Shown: positions 27,841-37,500, counted from the stretch's first letter. The stretch is 64,000 bases of DNA from Terriglobia bacterium (GCA_020073085.1 JAIQFV010000011.1:90153-154152), one strand, 5' to 3'. Program-made: numbers and translations. Notes: a model not told the origin generated them from the sequence alone.

Positions 27841-30800
27841 CTACGAAATATCGTGGGGTGATCGCCGGATGCCTAGCTTCTTCATTCGGCTTCGGAGGGT
27901 ATTGGGATGGAGATTGAGGAGCTTGGCCGCACCTTTCGCTCCCTCAATGACACCGCCTGCTTCCTCAAGGACCGTGAGTATATGATGACGTTCTATCTCT
28001 TCGAGTGTAAGCGTTTTCCCGTTCGTGGCCGATGTTATCGGCGAACCTTGAAGCGAAGAGGCAGCGGGGACCTCCGCGGACAGGCTTGGCGCAAAATGAG
28101 AATTGGAAATTGGCAAGAAATCCTCACCCAGGGCCAGGGCCGACCCTTGTGAAAGGACGACGGCCCGCTCGATGATGTTTTGAAGTTCCCGGATGTTACC
28201 GGGCCATGAATAATGCACTAAGCGATGCATCGTCTCCTGGGCCACGGATCGGACGCTCTTGCCGAACTCCTTCGAATAGCGAGACACAAAGAACATGACC
28301 AGCTGGGGGATATCTGTTTGTCGGTCGCGAAGCGGAGGCACTTTGAGGGGAAACACGTTCAGCCTGTAATAGAGGTCGGAGCGGAATCTCCCCGCCTGGA
28401 CGGCGTCTTCCAGATCCCGGTTGGTGGCGGCTATCACCCGCACATCCACGCGGACTGACCGGCTGCTCCCCACCGGCTCAAATTCATGTTCCTGGAGGAC
28501 CCGCAGCAGCTTGACTTGCGTTTCCAAAGGCAATTCGCCAACTTCGTCCAGAAAGATGGTCCCCCCGTCGGCGAGTTCAAATCGTCCGATGCGCCTCTCG
28601 AGGGCGCCGGTGAAAGCCCCTTTCACATGGCCGAAGAGCTCACTCTCGACCAAGCCGGCCGAGATTGCGCTGCAGTTCACTTTGACGAGGGGACGATCCT
28701 TGCGCAGGCTGCAGTTGTGGATCGCCCGGGCTATCAATTCCTTCCCGGTCCCCGTCTCACCACAAATCAGGACCGTGGAAGTCGTGGGCGCCACCTGCTC
28801 CAGGTTTCGAAGGAGATCGAGCAGGGCAGGGCTGCTGCCGACAATCTCTTCAAAGTCATGCTCCCGGCGGATTTCTTCCTGGAGGTAAACATTTTCGGCT
28901 TCGAGCCTGTTCTTCAAGGCCCCAACCTCCGCCAGGGCGAGGCGCAACTCATCCTCGGCCGACCGTCGGCGGGCAACTTCATGTCGCATTTCTTCGTAGA
29001 GGCGCGCTTTTTCAAGGGCGATTGCGGCGGTGGAGGAAAGGATCCGCATCATCTCAATCCGCCCCGGCGTGAATGCTCCGCTCGTCAGGTTGTTTTCGAG
29101 ATAGAGGATTCCACTGAGCTTTCCCTGATCCACCACCGGAACGCAGAGAACCGATTTCGGCCGGACCGACGCGATGTACGGATCGTTGGCAAATCGCTCA
29201 TCGGCGGTCGCATCATCAATGACCACGCTTTCGCCTGTTTTCCGCACATACCGGACGACCGCACGGGCCAGGTTGGCGGATTGCTCCATGGGAACGGATT
29301 GCCGGACGCGTATTTCCTGAAGGTCGAGCGCACCCTCGGCTTCGATCACAAGTCTCCCCTCCTCTTCTCTGAGAAAAATCCCCCGGCGTGCACCGGCGTT
29401 TTCCAAGGCGATCTTCATCAGATTGTGGAGAAGGCCGTCCAACTCGATCTCGACGGTGATGGCTCGCGAGGCTTTCAAGACGCTATTGATGTCTAATGAG
29501 GCTGTCTCTCCGGTCTCGAAATCAGGTTGTCTGGCGGAGGTTTTCTCGCCCAACAGATCGCTGTGCTTTTGCTCCATGGATCTGACTTTACCCATGGCAC
29601 CCCATTTGGAATAAGCATCCCGCGCCTCAGCTAGAAGTGCCGCGGCGGTCTCTTTTCGCCCCCGGCCCAGCAGGAACTTGGCGAGCAGCTCTTTGCCCAG
29701 GGCACTGTTTTGAAGACTTTCCACCTCCCGGGCGTATTGAATGGCCTTTTCATAGGATTCCATCGCCTCCGAAGTGTGTCCCCGCAAGCGTTCGATCTCG
29801 GCCGTCAACAGCAACCAAAAGCAGCGAAAATTCTCCGGACAGTTTTCGGCCAGGATCCTCAGGGATTCCTGCTGCTTGAACAGTTGGTCCAGGGAACGAT
29901 CCCGGTCCGGCCCTCCAGGAAGCGGGTAACATGATGCCAGCGTCAGGCCAATCCAAAAGTCCAGGACGGGAGGCCAGATGGTTCCACCCAGCGAATGTGC
30001 CACCCGTTGCAGGTGGGAAGCCGCCTCCGTGGCCTTTCCATATTCCTCGAGGTTGAAATACAGGTGGAGCTTCGCCAGATGATAAAAGGTCATGAAGAAG
30101 GGATTGGATTCATAAGTCCGGTGATAATCCTCTTCGTTGAACGTCTCATCAGAAAGCGAGAACATGTCCCGGGTCAGCCCTTGGAGGGCCCGGGCCCAAT
30201 TCAGGATGATCTTTTGTGCATCCACAAAGCTGGTCATCTTTAACTTGTTGATGACGGCAAGATTCGGGGAATAATCGCGGATAAAACGGCCCAGATCGCG
30301 GCTGATCAACAGGGCATGCCAACTCTCGGAGAAAACCGCATAGTTCGCATAAGTGAAGTCACCTGTCTCAAAACCACTCCGGAAGGCCACCTGAGAATGA
30401 GGCAGGCAGGTTTCCATGGGCCGGCGCCAGATGTTCACATGGGCCTGGAACTGTTGGTGAATCTTGGCTCTCAGCCTGGGATCATTGAAGCGTTCGTTCA
30501 CACTGAGTGCCAGCCGTCCGAATTCATACCCGGACTTGTAGTCTCCCCGAACCGGTCCGACCGTAATGGCGTGAGTCACGTATCCATAGGCAGAGTCCTC
30601 GGTGTTCCCATGGACCAGTGAAAGTCGCACCATAGTGGCGGAAATCAGGCGTGTGAGGAGTTGGTCTCCGACCAGATAAGCCGATGGCCACAGAGCGGTC
30701 AGGATCTTCATGACCATGCGGATCTCGGGGTCAGTCATTGTCGGGAGATCGATGAGGGAGTCGATGGTCCTCGCTCCCCGGAGCTTCTGAATGGCCTCCA

Positions 30801-33429
30801 CCTCCGCTTCCAGCGCAGCCTCCTTCTCCTCGGTCCGGTCGGGAAACAGGACCTCGAACAGTGCGAGCCCTTCCCGGCCACTGGCGATTGCCTCCAGATA
30901 CCGCGACATATTTTCGTACTGGACGATTCTCAAGCTGTGAACCCGGGCTTTGTCGAGCCGCGTCCCTGCCCGCTTCAGAAGTTGCTCAAAATGCAGTTCC
31001 GACCACTGGAAGTCTCCGCAAAGATACTCACTTTCCGCCCTTTCCAGGTGCAGCCCGAGCATCAAGGCATAATCCGAGCTCCAATAGCCCTCTTCCAAGA
31101 GGGCTATTCCCTGGTTGAAATAGTTGAGGGCCGCCTGATAGGCCGTCGACGATTTGGCCTTTCGTCCCGCGTCGAGATTAAGCTTCGCGAGAGTCACTCG
31201 CTCCTCCCCGTCGTCGATGAGATTTCTGCCGAGGTTGAGATGGTGGACCACATCGAATATTTTTTCCTCGGCGAGAGAGGCAGTTCCCCGATTCAGAAGC
31301 AGCCGACCGACGGTCAAATGGACGAGGTTTCTCCGATCTTCGGGGATCAGGCTGTACGCCGCGAGCTGCACCCGATCATGCAGGAACGTAAAAGTGGGTG
31401 CTGCAGGCAAGGGCGGGTCCAACACGCTGATCTCGGAGACCTCGAAGGAGTCTGCCGATGAAAGGATCAATCCCTCCTCGCGTGCTTCACGGAGATCGGC
31501 AGCCACCTTCCCGGGGTCTTGCTCGCTGATGATCGCCAGCGTCTCGCCATCAAATGTATTTCCGATACACGAGGCCAGAGTCAGGGCATGTTGCGACTGG
31601 GGAGAGAGTTTTCGAATCTTTCGTGTCATCAGGTCGATGACGTTATCGGTCATGCCGGCATTCGCGATCGCCTCCAGCTGGTAATTCCATCGGTTCAGCT
31701 CGTAGTCGAACTTGAGGAAGCCCTCCTGTCTGAGCATTTTCAAAAACTGTAGAACGAAGAAAGGATTTCCTCCGGTCTTGTCCAAAAGGAGGCGGGCGAG
31801 AGGAGCGACTTCAGACAGGTCCCCGTGAAGAGTGTCGCGGATTAGGAACATGAGGTCTCCAATCTTCAGCGGGCCCAAGAGGACGCGGTGAAGCTGAGCT
31901 CCGGCCTGAGCCAGGGCGCTCAACGTGCGCGTGAGGGGGTGTCCCTCGTCGACCTCGTTGTCGCGATAGGCACCGATCAGCAACAGGTGGTGAACATCGG
32001 GGCCCGTCAGGAAGGGCTGGAGAAGACTCAAGGTCGCGGCATCGGCCCACTGCAGGTCGTCAAGGAACACCACCAGGGGATGCTCCGGCTGAGCGAGGGC
32101 CCCCACAAAGTTCTGAAACGCCATTTGAAACCGGTTTAAGGCTTCTGTGGGACCGAGGGCGGGCACGGGCGTCTGCTTGCCCACAATCAATTCGACTTCA
32201 GGGAGGACCTCAGCGATTACCCCTCCGTTGTTTCCCAGGGCTTCCTGGAGGCGCGAACGGAACATCGAGAGCCGCTCTTCGCTCTCGGTCAATAACTGAT
32301 GGATCAATCCTCGAAACGCCTGGATCAATGCGCCATGAGGGATGTTTCGAACAATCTGGTCAAACTTGCCTGTAATGAAGTATCCCCGCTGGCGGACAAT
32401 CGGCTTGTACAACTCCTGGATCAACGAGGTTTTACCGATTCCGGAATATCCGCACACCAGGATCAATGCGTTGGGCCCTCCGCAGGTGCGGTCAAAGGCA
32501 TCCACCAGGGCCTTGACTTCGTGATCCCGGCCATAGAGCTTTTGAGGGATGATGAATTGGTCCGAAACATCATGCTGGCCGAGTGGGAAGGGAGCGATGA
32601 AATGGTGAGAATTCCATTCTTGGAGGCAATGGCTCAAATCTTGTTTCAATCCAGGCGCACTTTGGTATCGTTCCTCGGCGGTCTTGGCCAGCAACTTCAT
32701 GACGATGTCTGAAATGGACCGGGGAATTTCAGGATTGACCTCCCCGGGTGGAGGCGGAATCTTCGCGATGTGCCCGTGAATCAATTCAAGGGGATCCGTC
32801 GCTGGGAACGGAAGCGTCCCGGTGAGGCACTCATAAAGGATGACTCCCAGGGAGTAGAAATCGGTGCGATAGTCGGTTCCCCGGTTCATCCGACCTGTTT
32901 GTTCGGGTGAAATGTAAGCCAGCGAGCTGATGAATGAAGTTGGGGGAAGAGGTGCGGTGGCCTCACCGCCGGGTCGTGAAGCAGACAGAAAATCGCCGAT
33001 CTCCACCTCCTGGTTCGCCGGATTGACGAGGATACCCGGGGAAGTGAGGTTTCTATGGATGACATCCCGCCGATGCAACTCGGCCAGGATGGTTGACAGT
33101 TTGATGCCAAGCTTGAGTACACATTCCGGATCGTGCCTGAGCGAATCGAAGAGTCTCGGAAGGGGAAAGCCGCCCCGGTCCTCCATGATCAGGCCGCACG
33201 TCTCTTCCTGGCGGACGATTTCTAAAACCCTCGGGACACCGGGGAAATCGAGTTCGCCCAGAATCCCGAATTCCCGTTCGAGCGACTGAACATCCGCGAC
33301 TCGCGGGGGATTGCCTCTTGGCGTTTTGACAAGAACGGTCTGTTGATCTAGGTCCCGGCGTCCACGATACAGAACGTGCCGATCCGACAGCGAGAGTTCT
33401 TCGATGACCTCGATACCGAAAAGCGTCAT
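27841..33429 (-). CDS. giant pseudokinase / AAA ATPase / GAF / sigma-54 activator fusion
   Basis: The 1862-residue cytoplasmic regulator has modules in this order. Residues 1-270 are a Ser/Thr-kinase fold with the ATP lysine K35, but HRN at 125-127 instead of HRD and DFL at 146-148 instead of DFG, so it is probably catalytically weak or dead. Residues about 295-620 are an AAA/ORC-like ATPase (Walker A GYSGIGKT 328-335, then VFLDDLQWAD). About 700-1250 is a long helical TPR-like region. A GAF domain follows (about 1330-1490), then a coiled coil. The sigma-54 AAA+ module has Walker A at 1557-1564 and GAFTGA at 1604-1609, and a Fis-type HTH ends the protein. Trifunctional kinase-ATPase-GAF proteins usually end in a histidine kinase; here the output is direct sigma-54 activation. 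Ligand unknown. Confidence 0.9.
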   Translation of the reverse strand: MTLFGIEVIEELSLSDRHVLYRGRRDLDQQTVLVKTPRGNPPRVADVQSLEREFGILGELDFPGVPRVLEIVRQEETCGLIMEDRGGFPLPRLFDSLRHDPECVLKLGIKLSTILAELHRRDVIHRNLTSPGILVNPANQEVEIGDFLSASRPGGEATAPLPPTSFISSLAYISPEQTGRMNRGTDYRTDFYSLGVILYECLTGTLPFPATDPLELIHGHIAKIPPPPGEVNPEIPRSISDIVMKLLAKTAEERYQSAPGLKQDLSHCLQEWNSHHFIAPFPLGQHDVSDQFIIPQKLYGRDHEVKALVDAFDRTCGGPNALILVCGYSGIGKTSLIQELYKPIVRQRGYFITGKFDQIVRNIPHGALIQAFRGLIHQLLTESEERLSMFRSRLQEALGNNGGVIAEVLPEVELIVGKQTPVPALGPTEALNRFQMAFQNFVGALAQPEHPLVVFLDDLQWADAATLSLLQPFLTGPDVHHLLLIGAYRDNEVDEGHPLTRTLSALAQAGAQLHRVLLGPLKIGDLMFLIRDTLHGDLSEVAPLARLLLDKTGGNPFFVLQFLKMLRQEGFLKFDYELNRWNYQLEAIANAGMTDNVIDLMTRKIRKLSPQSQHALTLASCIGNTFDGETLAIISEQDPGKVAADLREAREEGLILSSADSFEVSEISVLDPPLPAAPTFTFLHDRVQLAAYSLIPEDRRNLVHLTVGRLLLNRGTASLAEEKIFDVVHHLNLGRNLIDDGEERVTLAKLNLDAGRKAKSSTAYQAALNYFNQGIALLEEGYWSSDYALMLGLHLERAESEYLCGDFQWSELHFEQLLKRAGTRLDKARVHSLRIVQYENMSRYLEAIASGREGLALFEVLFPDRTEEKEAALEAEVEAIQKLRGARTIDSLIDLPTMTDPEIRMVMKILTALWPSAYLVGDQLLTRLISATMVRLSLVHGNTEDSAYGYVTHAITVGPVRGDYKSGYEFGRLALSVNERFNDPRLRAKIHQQFQAHVNIWRRPMETCLPHSQVAFRSGFETGDFTYANYAVFSESWHALLISRDLGRFIRDYSPNLAVINKLKMTSFVDAQKIILNWARALQGLTRDMFSLSDETFNEEDYHRTYESNPFFMTFYHLAKLHLYFNLEEYGKATEAASHLQRVAHSLGGTIWPPVLDFWIGLTLASCYPLPGGPDRDRSLDQLFKQQESLRILAENCPENFRCFWLLLTAEIERLRGHTSEAMESYEKAIQYAREVESLQNSALGKELLAKFLLGRGRKETAAALLAEARDAYSKWGAMGKVRSMEQKHSDLLGEKTSARQPDFETGETASLDINSVLKASRAITVEIELDGLLHNLMKIALENAGARRGIFLREEEGRLVIEAEGALDLQEIRVRQSVPMEQSANLARAVVRYVRKTGESVVIDDATADERFANDPYIASVRPKSVLCVPVVDQGKLSGILYLENNLTSGAFTPGRIEMMRILSSTAAIALEKARLYEEMRHEVARRRSAEDELRLALAEVGALKNRLEAENVYLQEEIRREHDFEEIVGSSPALLDLLRNLEQVAPTTSTVLICGETGTGKELIARAIHNCSLRKDRPLVKVNCSAISAGLVESELFGHVKGAFTGALERRIGRFELADGGTIFLDEVGELPLETQVKLLRVLQEHEFEPVGSSRSVRVDVRVIAATNRDLEDAVQAGRFRSDLYYRLNVFPLKVPPLRDRQTDIPQLVMFFVSRYSKEFGKSVRSVAQETMHRLVHYSWPGNIRELQNIIERAVVLSQGSALALGEDFLPISNSHFAPSLSAEVPAASSLQGSPITSATNGKTLTLEEIERHHILTVLEEAGGVIEGAKGAAKLLNLHPNTLRSRMKKLGIRRSPHDIS

Positions 33430-33724
33430 AAACCCCGGGCTCCAGGCTCCAAGCTAAATGGACGTCGTCCGGCCTCCGCCGGACTATGTGAAACAAGCGC
33501 TCAGGTACACCGCCTTGAGAACATAATCTTTATTGCGGTTGCACTCAACGCACCCTAACCACCGAGGAGTAGTCTGGTCACGCATCCCCAGAAATTTGGC
33601 GATTTGTATTATTATGCCACAGGAAAAGGGACTCTTCCGGAGATTATTCGCGATTCCTGCCACCCCGTGACGGTCCTCGCTTCCAATCTATCCGGTCTGG
33701 CCATGACCTTTCATGGGACCCTGT

Positions 33725-34015
33725 TTAACCGCGCGGCCCCTTTAAGTATTGGCCAAAAATCGTCCCGAGTTCAGTCAGGCGTTCGCGCTCCACCGCCCGC
33801 AAGCGTTTTGAAAATGATTCTGGAACGCACCGTCGGACGTGATAGCGGATAATTTCGTCCCCCACGCTCTTGAGAGCAGCCTGGGCCGCGGCAATCTGAG
33901 TGAGGAGATCGACACAGAGTCGATTGTCCGCAACCATTCGTTGGAGGCCCCGAATCTGTCCTTCGATCCGTCGCAACCGCAAGCCCACAGATTTCTGGTT
34001 TTTTGAGTCCAACAT
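33725..34015 (-). CDS. CsoR/RcnR-family metal-sensing repressor
   Basis: The 96-residue all-helical protein has RLRRIEGQIRGLQRMV followed by the sensor residues C34, H59 and C63 (RLCVDLLTQ, RYHVRRC), the Cys-His-Cys set of copper-sensing CsoR. It should bind DNA as a tetramer in the apo form and release it on binding Cu(I) or a thiol-reactive signal. It is divergent from a ClC transporter gene; an operator-like site with overlapping promoters lies between them. No copper ATPase or chaperone gene adjoins it, so the regulated function is unusual. Persulfide or sulfite sensing by a CstR-like relative is an alternative. Confidence 0.9.
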   Translation of the reverse strand: MLDSKNQKSVGLRLRRIEGQIRGLQRMVADNRLCVDLLTQIAAAQAALKSVGDEIIRYHVRRCVPESFSKRLRAVERERLTELGTIFGQYLKGPRG

Positions 34016-34035
34016 GGAATCATCCTGGTCAGCGA

Positions 34036-34070
34036 TTGACTGCTATATTATTGTATACCTATACAGGGTA
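34036..34070 (+). promoter_or_regulatory. divergent promoter/operator between csoR-like and ClC genes
   Basis: On the plus strand TTGACT (34036-34041) and TATACA (34060-34065) are 18 bp apart, a reasonable promoter for the ClC gene. A TACC-N7-GGTA inverted repeat (34056-34070, with the G run) overlaps its -10 box, as expected of a CsoR-type operator. An AT-rich segment also allows a minus-strand promoter for the repressor itself. Confidence 0.45.
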
Positions 34071-34142
34071 ATGGTATCGTATCGTCGGGAGGGGATTCAG
34101 TCAAGGGGAATGAGGGTCGCAGCGATGCCCAGGTAAACATAT

Positions 34143-35474
34143 ATGCCCAAGAGACTTGCAGAACAAAGTATCCTCTTTATAAGCATCCTGAAGTGGGTGA
34201 TATTGGCCACCGTGATCGGTTCCCTCGTCGGCCTCTCAACTTCCGCGTTTCTGATTGCGCTCAATTTCAGCATCGCCTTTGCAAGGAAATCACCCTACTA
34301 TTTTTTGTCTCTGCCAATCGCCTTCTGGCTGAGCGCGATGCTGGTCAAGAAGCTTGCCCCGGAGGCTGAAGGCCACGGAACCGAGAAGGTGATTGAGGCG
34401 GTACACAAACGGTCCGGAAAGATTGATAAGGCGGTTGTTCCCGTTAAGCTCATTGCCACGATTATTACCCTGGCGGCGGGCGGTTCCGCCGGAAAGGAAG
34501 GGCCTTGCGCCCAGATTGGCGCTGGGTTGTCATCCTTGTTCGCCGACCTTTTCCGATTTAACAACCGGGACAGAAAAAAGCTCGTAATCTGCGGGATCAG
34601 CGCTGGGTTTGCTGCAGTCTTTGGGACTCCCATCGCCGGGGCAATTTTTGGCGTCGAGGTCCTGTTTGTCGGGAGTCTCTTGTATGACGTTCTCCTTCCC
34701 TCGTTCATTTCCGGCGTGACGGCGTTTCAGGTGTCGTCTGCCCTGGGAGTGAAATACTTTCACCACGCCATCGCGTTTACACCCGTCTTTAGTGAACTCT
34801 TCTTTTTGAAGGTGGTCGTCGCAGGCATCTGTTTCGGAATGTGTTCATTTGTGATGATTGAGATCCTGCGGTCAGCCGAAAAGCTTTCGGCTCTCTTGAA
34901 TATTTCTAAACCTCTTAAAGGCGTCTTGGGTGGAACCGCTGTTTTACTGCTTGTGTTCGTCTTTTCCCAGCAGTATCTCGGCCTTGGCCTCGACACGATC
35001 GAAGCTTCATTGAATGGTCAACCCGTTTCGTGGTATGCATTTTTCGTGAAGAGCATATTCACTGCCAGTACGTTGAGCTTTGGGGGGAGTGGCGGGATTG
35101 TAACGCCGATATTTTTCGTCGGGGCCACCTCCGGGGCCCTTTACGCCAGAATTGCCGGTCTCGACCTGGCGACCTTTTCGGCCATCGGCCTCGTGAGTCT
35201 TCTGGCTGGCGCCGCGAACACCCCCATTGCTGCCAGCATCATGGCGGTTGAGCTCTTTGGACCTCAGATTGCGCCCTACGCTGCAGTGTCCTGTGTCATC
35301 AGTTTCCTCATGACCGGACATCGAAGCGTGTATCCGTCCCAGATTCTCTCCGTTAAGAAGTCGGCTTCACTGAACGTCCAGGTAGGTCAGCAGATCGATG
35401 AGTTAAACACCCAGGTCAGTCTCCGAATGAAGAGTATTCTCTGGTTGCTGCGAGTGGTGAAAAGAAACAAGTGA
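34143..35474 (+). CDS. ClC-family chloride channel or H+/anion antiporter
   Basis: The 443-residue protein has about ten or more membrane helices and the ClC signature GGSAGKEGP at 113-121, containing the gating glutamate E119, followed by CAQIG. A later helix carries GGSGGIVTPIFFVGATSG, the third ClC motif. The first signature (usually GSGIP) reads EGHGTEK, so anion selectivity may differ from chloride. There is no C-terminal CBS pair; the last 40 residues are a soluble tail. It is transcribed from a promoter overlapped by a CsoR-like operator, which suggests metal- or thiol-stress control. Confidence 0.88.
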   Translation: MPKRLAEQSILFISILKWVILATVIGSLVGLSTSAFLIALNFSIAFARKSPYYFLSLPIAFWLSAMLVKKLAPEAEGHGTEKVIEAVHKRSGKIDKAVVPVKLIATIITLAAGGSAGKEGPCAQIGAGLSSLFADLFRFNNRDRKKLVICGISAGFAAVFGTPIAGAIFGVEVLFVGSLLYDVLLPSFISGVTAFQVSSALGVKYFHHAIAFTPVFSELFFLKVVVAGICFGMCSFVMIEILRSAEKLSALLNISKPLKGVLGGTAVLLLVFVFSQQYLGLGLDTIEASLNGQPVSWYAFFVKSIFTASTLSFGGSGGIVTPIFFVGATSGALYARIAGLDLATFSAIGLVSLLAGAANTPIAASIMAVELFGPQIAPYAAVSCVISFLMTGHRSVYPSQILSVKKSASLNVQVGQQIDELNTQVSLRMKSILWLLRVVKRNK

Positions 35475-35566
35475 ATAGGGAAGAGGCGTGGGCGACCCTA
35501 GAATGACGCCATGGGAAGGCGCCGGAAACGGCTCGCAGCCCAAGAGATAAGATGCCATCCTAATTT

Positions 35567-35583
35567 GGAGGGACTGTCCCTCC
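35567..35583. terminator. hairpin in convergent gap
   Basis: GGAGGGAC and GTCCCTCC pair perfectly around a single T. The hairpin lies between the ends of the ClC gene and the ECF sigma gene, where transcripts converge. There is no T tract, so it may end transcription weakly or simply protect 3' ends. Confidence 0.4.
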
Positions 35584-35691
35584 GGAGTCGATACTGGGAA
35601 CGAGAGCGGGGAACTGTTATCGTTAGAAGGGGTTAGCGGTTGGCGATCGTTTTCGAGTGGGTTCCAGTGAGGACCAGGACGTACCGCCCAT

Positions 35692-36405
35692 TCACATGAT
35701 CGAGGGATCCTTTACACCGATTTCTGCCAGGTGCTGAAATACGCGTCGCACGACACGGTCGCAGCGGACCCCCATGAAGGAAAACGTCTCTTTTGCGGTT
35801 TCTCCGACCCGCGCAAAAAGGCCCCGGCGCATCATGGCTCGGCCCCGATGAAGACGGACCTTCACATTCTCTTCGGTGATCTCCAAGGCCGCGGCAGTCG
35901 CCGAAGTACTCAGCTCCTCCACATCCCGCAGCATGACGACCACTCGATATTCTTCCGGTAGGGCAAGAACCGCTTCCTCCAACAATTGGCGAAGTTCAGC
36001 GTCGGAAGTGGTTCGCTCAGGGTCGGGGGATGCGTCTATATGATCATTATGCTTCAAGGGGGATTCTCCGTCAAAGTCCGTTTCATCCAGCTGCTGATTG
36101 CGGTTTCGCCTCCGGACACGGGCCAGGGCCTCATGGACAGCGATTCGCGTCAGCCAGGTCGAGAATGATGCCCGGCCTGCGAACTGGTTCAGGTGTTGGT
36201 AGGCGCGGACATAGGCATCCTGCATCACATCTTCGGTTTCGTCGTCGTCCCGCAAGATCGCACGGACCACCCGGTACAGCCGCTGGTTATACCGCCGCAT
36301 GATGACCTCATAAAGCGCGGTTTCTCCCGCCAGCACCCGCTCAACGACGTACTCGTCTGTCCACGCCTCAGTTTTTGCCTTGTCCGGAATTCGCGTGATT
36401 TCCAT
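35692..36405 (-). CDS. ECF-type RNA polymerase sigma factor
   Basis: The 237-residue protein has region 2 with DDDETEDVMQDAYVRAYQHLNQF and FSTWLTRIAVHEALAR, a Gln/Asp-rich linker, and region 4 with ALPEEYRVVVMLRDVEELSTSATAAAL and VRLHRGRAMMR. After region 4 it carries an extra tail of about 35 residues with a cysteine (RCDRVVRRVFQHL), which may respond to redox or bind a partner. I start at the ATG at 36405, just after GGGAG; an in-frame GTG/ATG further out is less likely. No anti-sigma gene adjoins it. Confidence 0.9.
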   Translation of the reverse strand: MEITRIPDKAKTEAWTDEYVVERVLAGETALYEVIMRRYNQRLYRVVRAILRDDDETEDVMQDAYVRAYQHLNQFAGRASFSTWLTRIAVHEALARVRRRNRNQQLDETDFDGESPLKHNDHIDASPDPERTTSDAELRQLLEEAVLALPEEYRVVVMLRDVEELSTSATAAALEITEENVKVRLHRGRAMMRRGLFARVGETAKETFSFMGVRCDRVVRRVFQHLAEIGVKDPSIM

Positions 36406-36570
36406 TTTCTCCCACCAAACGATAGAGTCCCCGCTGAGCGAAAGGTTACATGATATTTGCAGTGGGTTCAATGTTGGGCCTTAAGCACTTTGGATTCTGA
36501 CATGACAAGTCTGTCCAGAAACAGTTCAACATTTGCAGGCGATGCTGGTGGGGCCATCGGGCCTGGCGGG

Positions 36571-36760
36571 AGAAGTCAGAGGTCGGAGGTCAGAGGTCGG
36601 AGGTCAGAAGTCGGATATGAGAGGTCAAGGATTTAAGGCGTTGGTTCTAAGATTCCACGATAGAGGAGGTATCTTTCATCTGACCTCTGAGTTCTGACTT
36701 CCGACTTCTGATTTCTGACTTCAATATCAAGAATGAACATTCTTCGACTGATCCAGAGAC
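36571..36760. mobile_element. element E: inverted heptad-repeat element with a conserved tail
   Basis: Eight units (AGAAGTC, AGAGGTC, GGAGGTC; 36571-36626) face about seven in opposite orientation (36676-36724, as GACCTCT, GACTTCC). Beyond the right arm the sequence CAATATCAAGAA ... TTCGACTGATCCAGAGA repeats, with few changes, the tail of element B 21 kb away. This shows that the element has a defined end beyond the repeats. The stretch 36406-36570 holds no gene; short frames through the arrays are artefacts. Confidence 0.58.
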
Positions 36761-36878
36761 CACTTCTAATTCAAATTCTCCGGGTAAGACATTCGTCGTG
36801 TCTTTTTCTTGTCGAGGACGGTCAAACTTTCGTGTAACCAAACGGCGCCTCGTCACTCTATTCCGCCGGAGGTAGAAA

Positions 36879-37316
36879 ATGAAAACTTTTGATTCTCGAC
36901 TCAATGTTTCCTGGTGGGCGCTGCGGATCGGTTTGGGAGTAGCCCCCATCGTTGCTGGAATAGACAAGTATTTCAACAAACTCGTGGATTGGGGGATGTA
37001 CCTGAGCCCATATGCCACAAAGCTCATCCCCGTCAGCGTGCCAACTTTCATGCACGTTGTCGGCATCGTGGAAGTTGCCGCCGGCATTGTGGTGCTGAGC
37101 CGTTGGACAAGACTCGGCAGCTACGTCGTGATGCTGTGGTTGCTTGGCATCGCAGCCAACCTGCTGTCGACCGGGATGTTCTATGACCTGGCCGTGCGTG
37201 ATATGGAGCTGGCCATCGGTGCATTTGCGCTATCGCAGCTGACGACCGTGCGGGAAGGTGCATTCGGGACGCGCGAACAGAAAAACGGTTTGTTGCGCAC
37301 TGTCACTGCATACTGA
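36879..37316 (+). CDS. DoxX-like membrane protein
   Basis: The 145-residue protein has four predicted membrane helices. It starts RIGLGVAPIVAGIDKYFNKL, a DoxX-type first helix (often GL.....G..K), and continues with MHVVGIVEVAAGIVVL, which fits the second. DoxX relatives are quinone- or redox-associated membrane proteins of uncertain mechanism. A strong GGAGG site precedes the ATG. It is followed by a small exported protein and a dihaem cytochrome on the same strand, separated by a MITE-like element. Confidence 0.75.
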   Translation: MKTFDSRLNVSWWALRIGLGVAPIVAGIDKYFNKLVDWGMYLSPYATKLIPVSVPTFMHVVGIVEVAAGIVVLSRWTRLGSYVVMLWLLGIAANLLSTGMFYDLAVRDMELAIGAFALSQLTTVREGAFGTREQKNGLLRTVTAY

Positions 37317-37366
37317 GATGAAAGAGAAGAGTGACGGATGACAGCATCTCGCGAAGTGGTACGCTC

Positions 37367-37462
37367 TGGTAGCCGTGATCCGCTCGCTTTTCCGCGGATC
37401 ACGGGCTTTTGCGACCCGCAGGGAAAATCCCGCGATCCCAAAAACCGGGATCACGGCTACCA
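37367..37462. mobile_element. MITE-like element, copy 1
   Basis: This 96-bp unit is bounded by a perfect 15-bp inverted repeat (TGGTAGCCGTGATCC at 37367-37381 and its complement at 37448-37462). The right half, from CAGGGAAAA through GCTACCA, matches copy 2 at 51293-51416 at most positions. It has no open frame of its own and interrupts the space before the small exported-protein gene. Confidence 0.6.
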
Positions 37463-37500
37463 AAGCTTCTGCAACTCAACACTAACAAACGGAGGAGACC

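Noticed and set aside
28486..31461. Plus-strand frames of 336 and 266 codons opposite the giant regulator
   Set aside because: They are mirror frames of a well-supported minus-strand gene with conserved domains; no ribosome sites or recognisable motifs.
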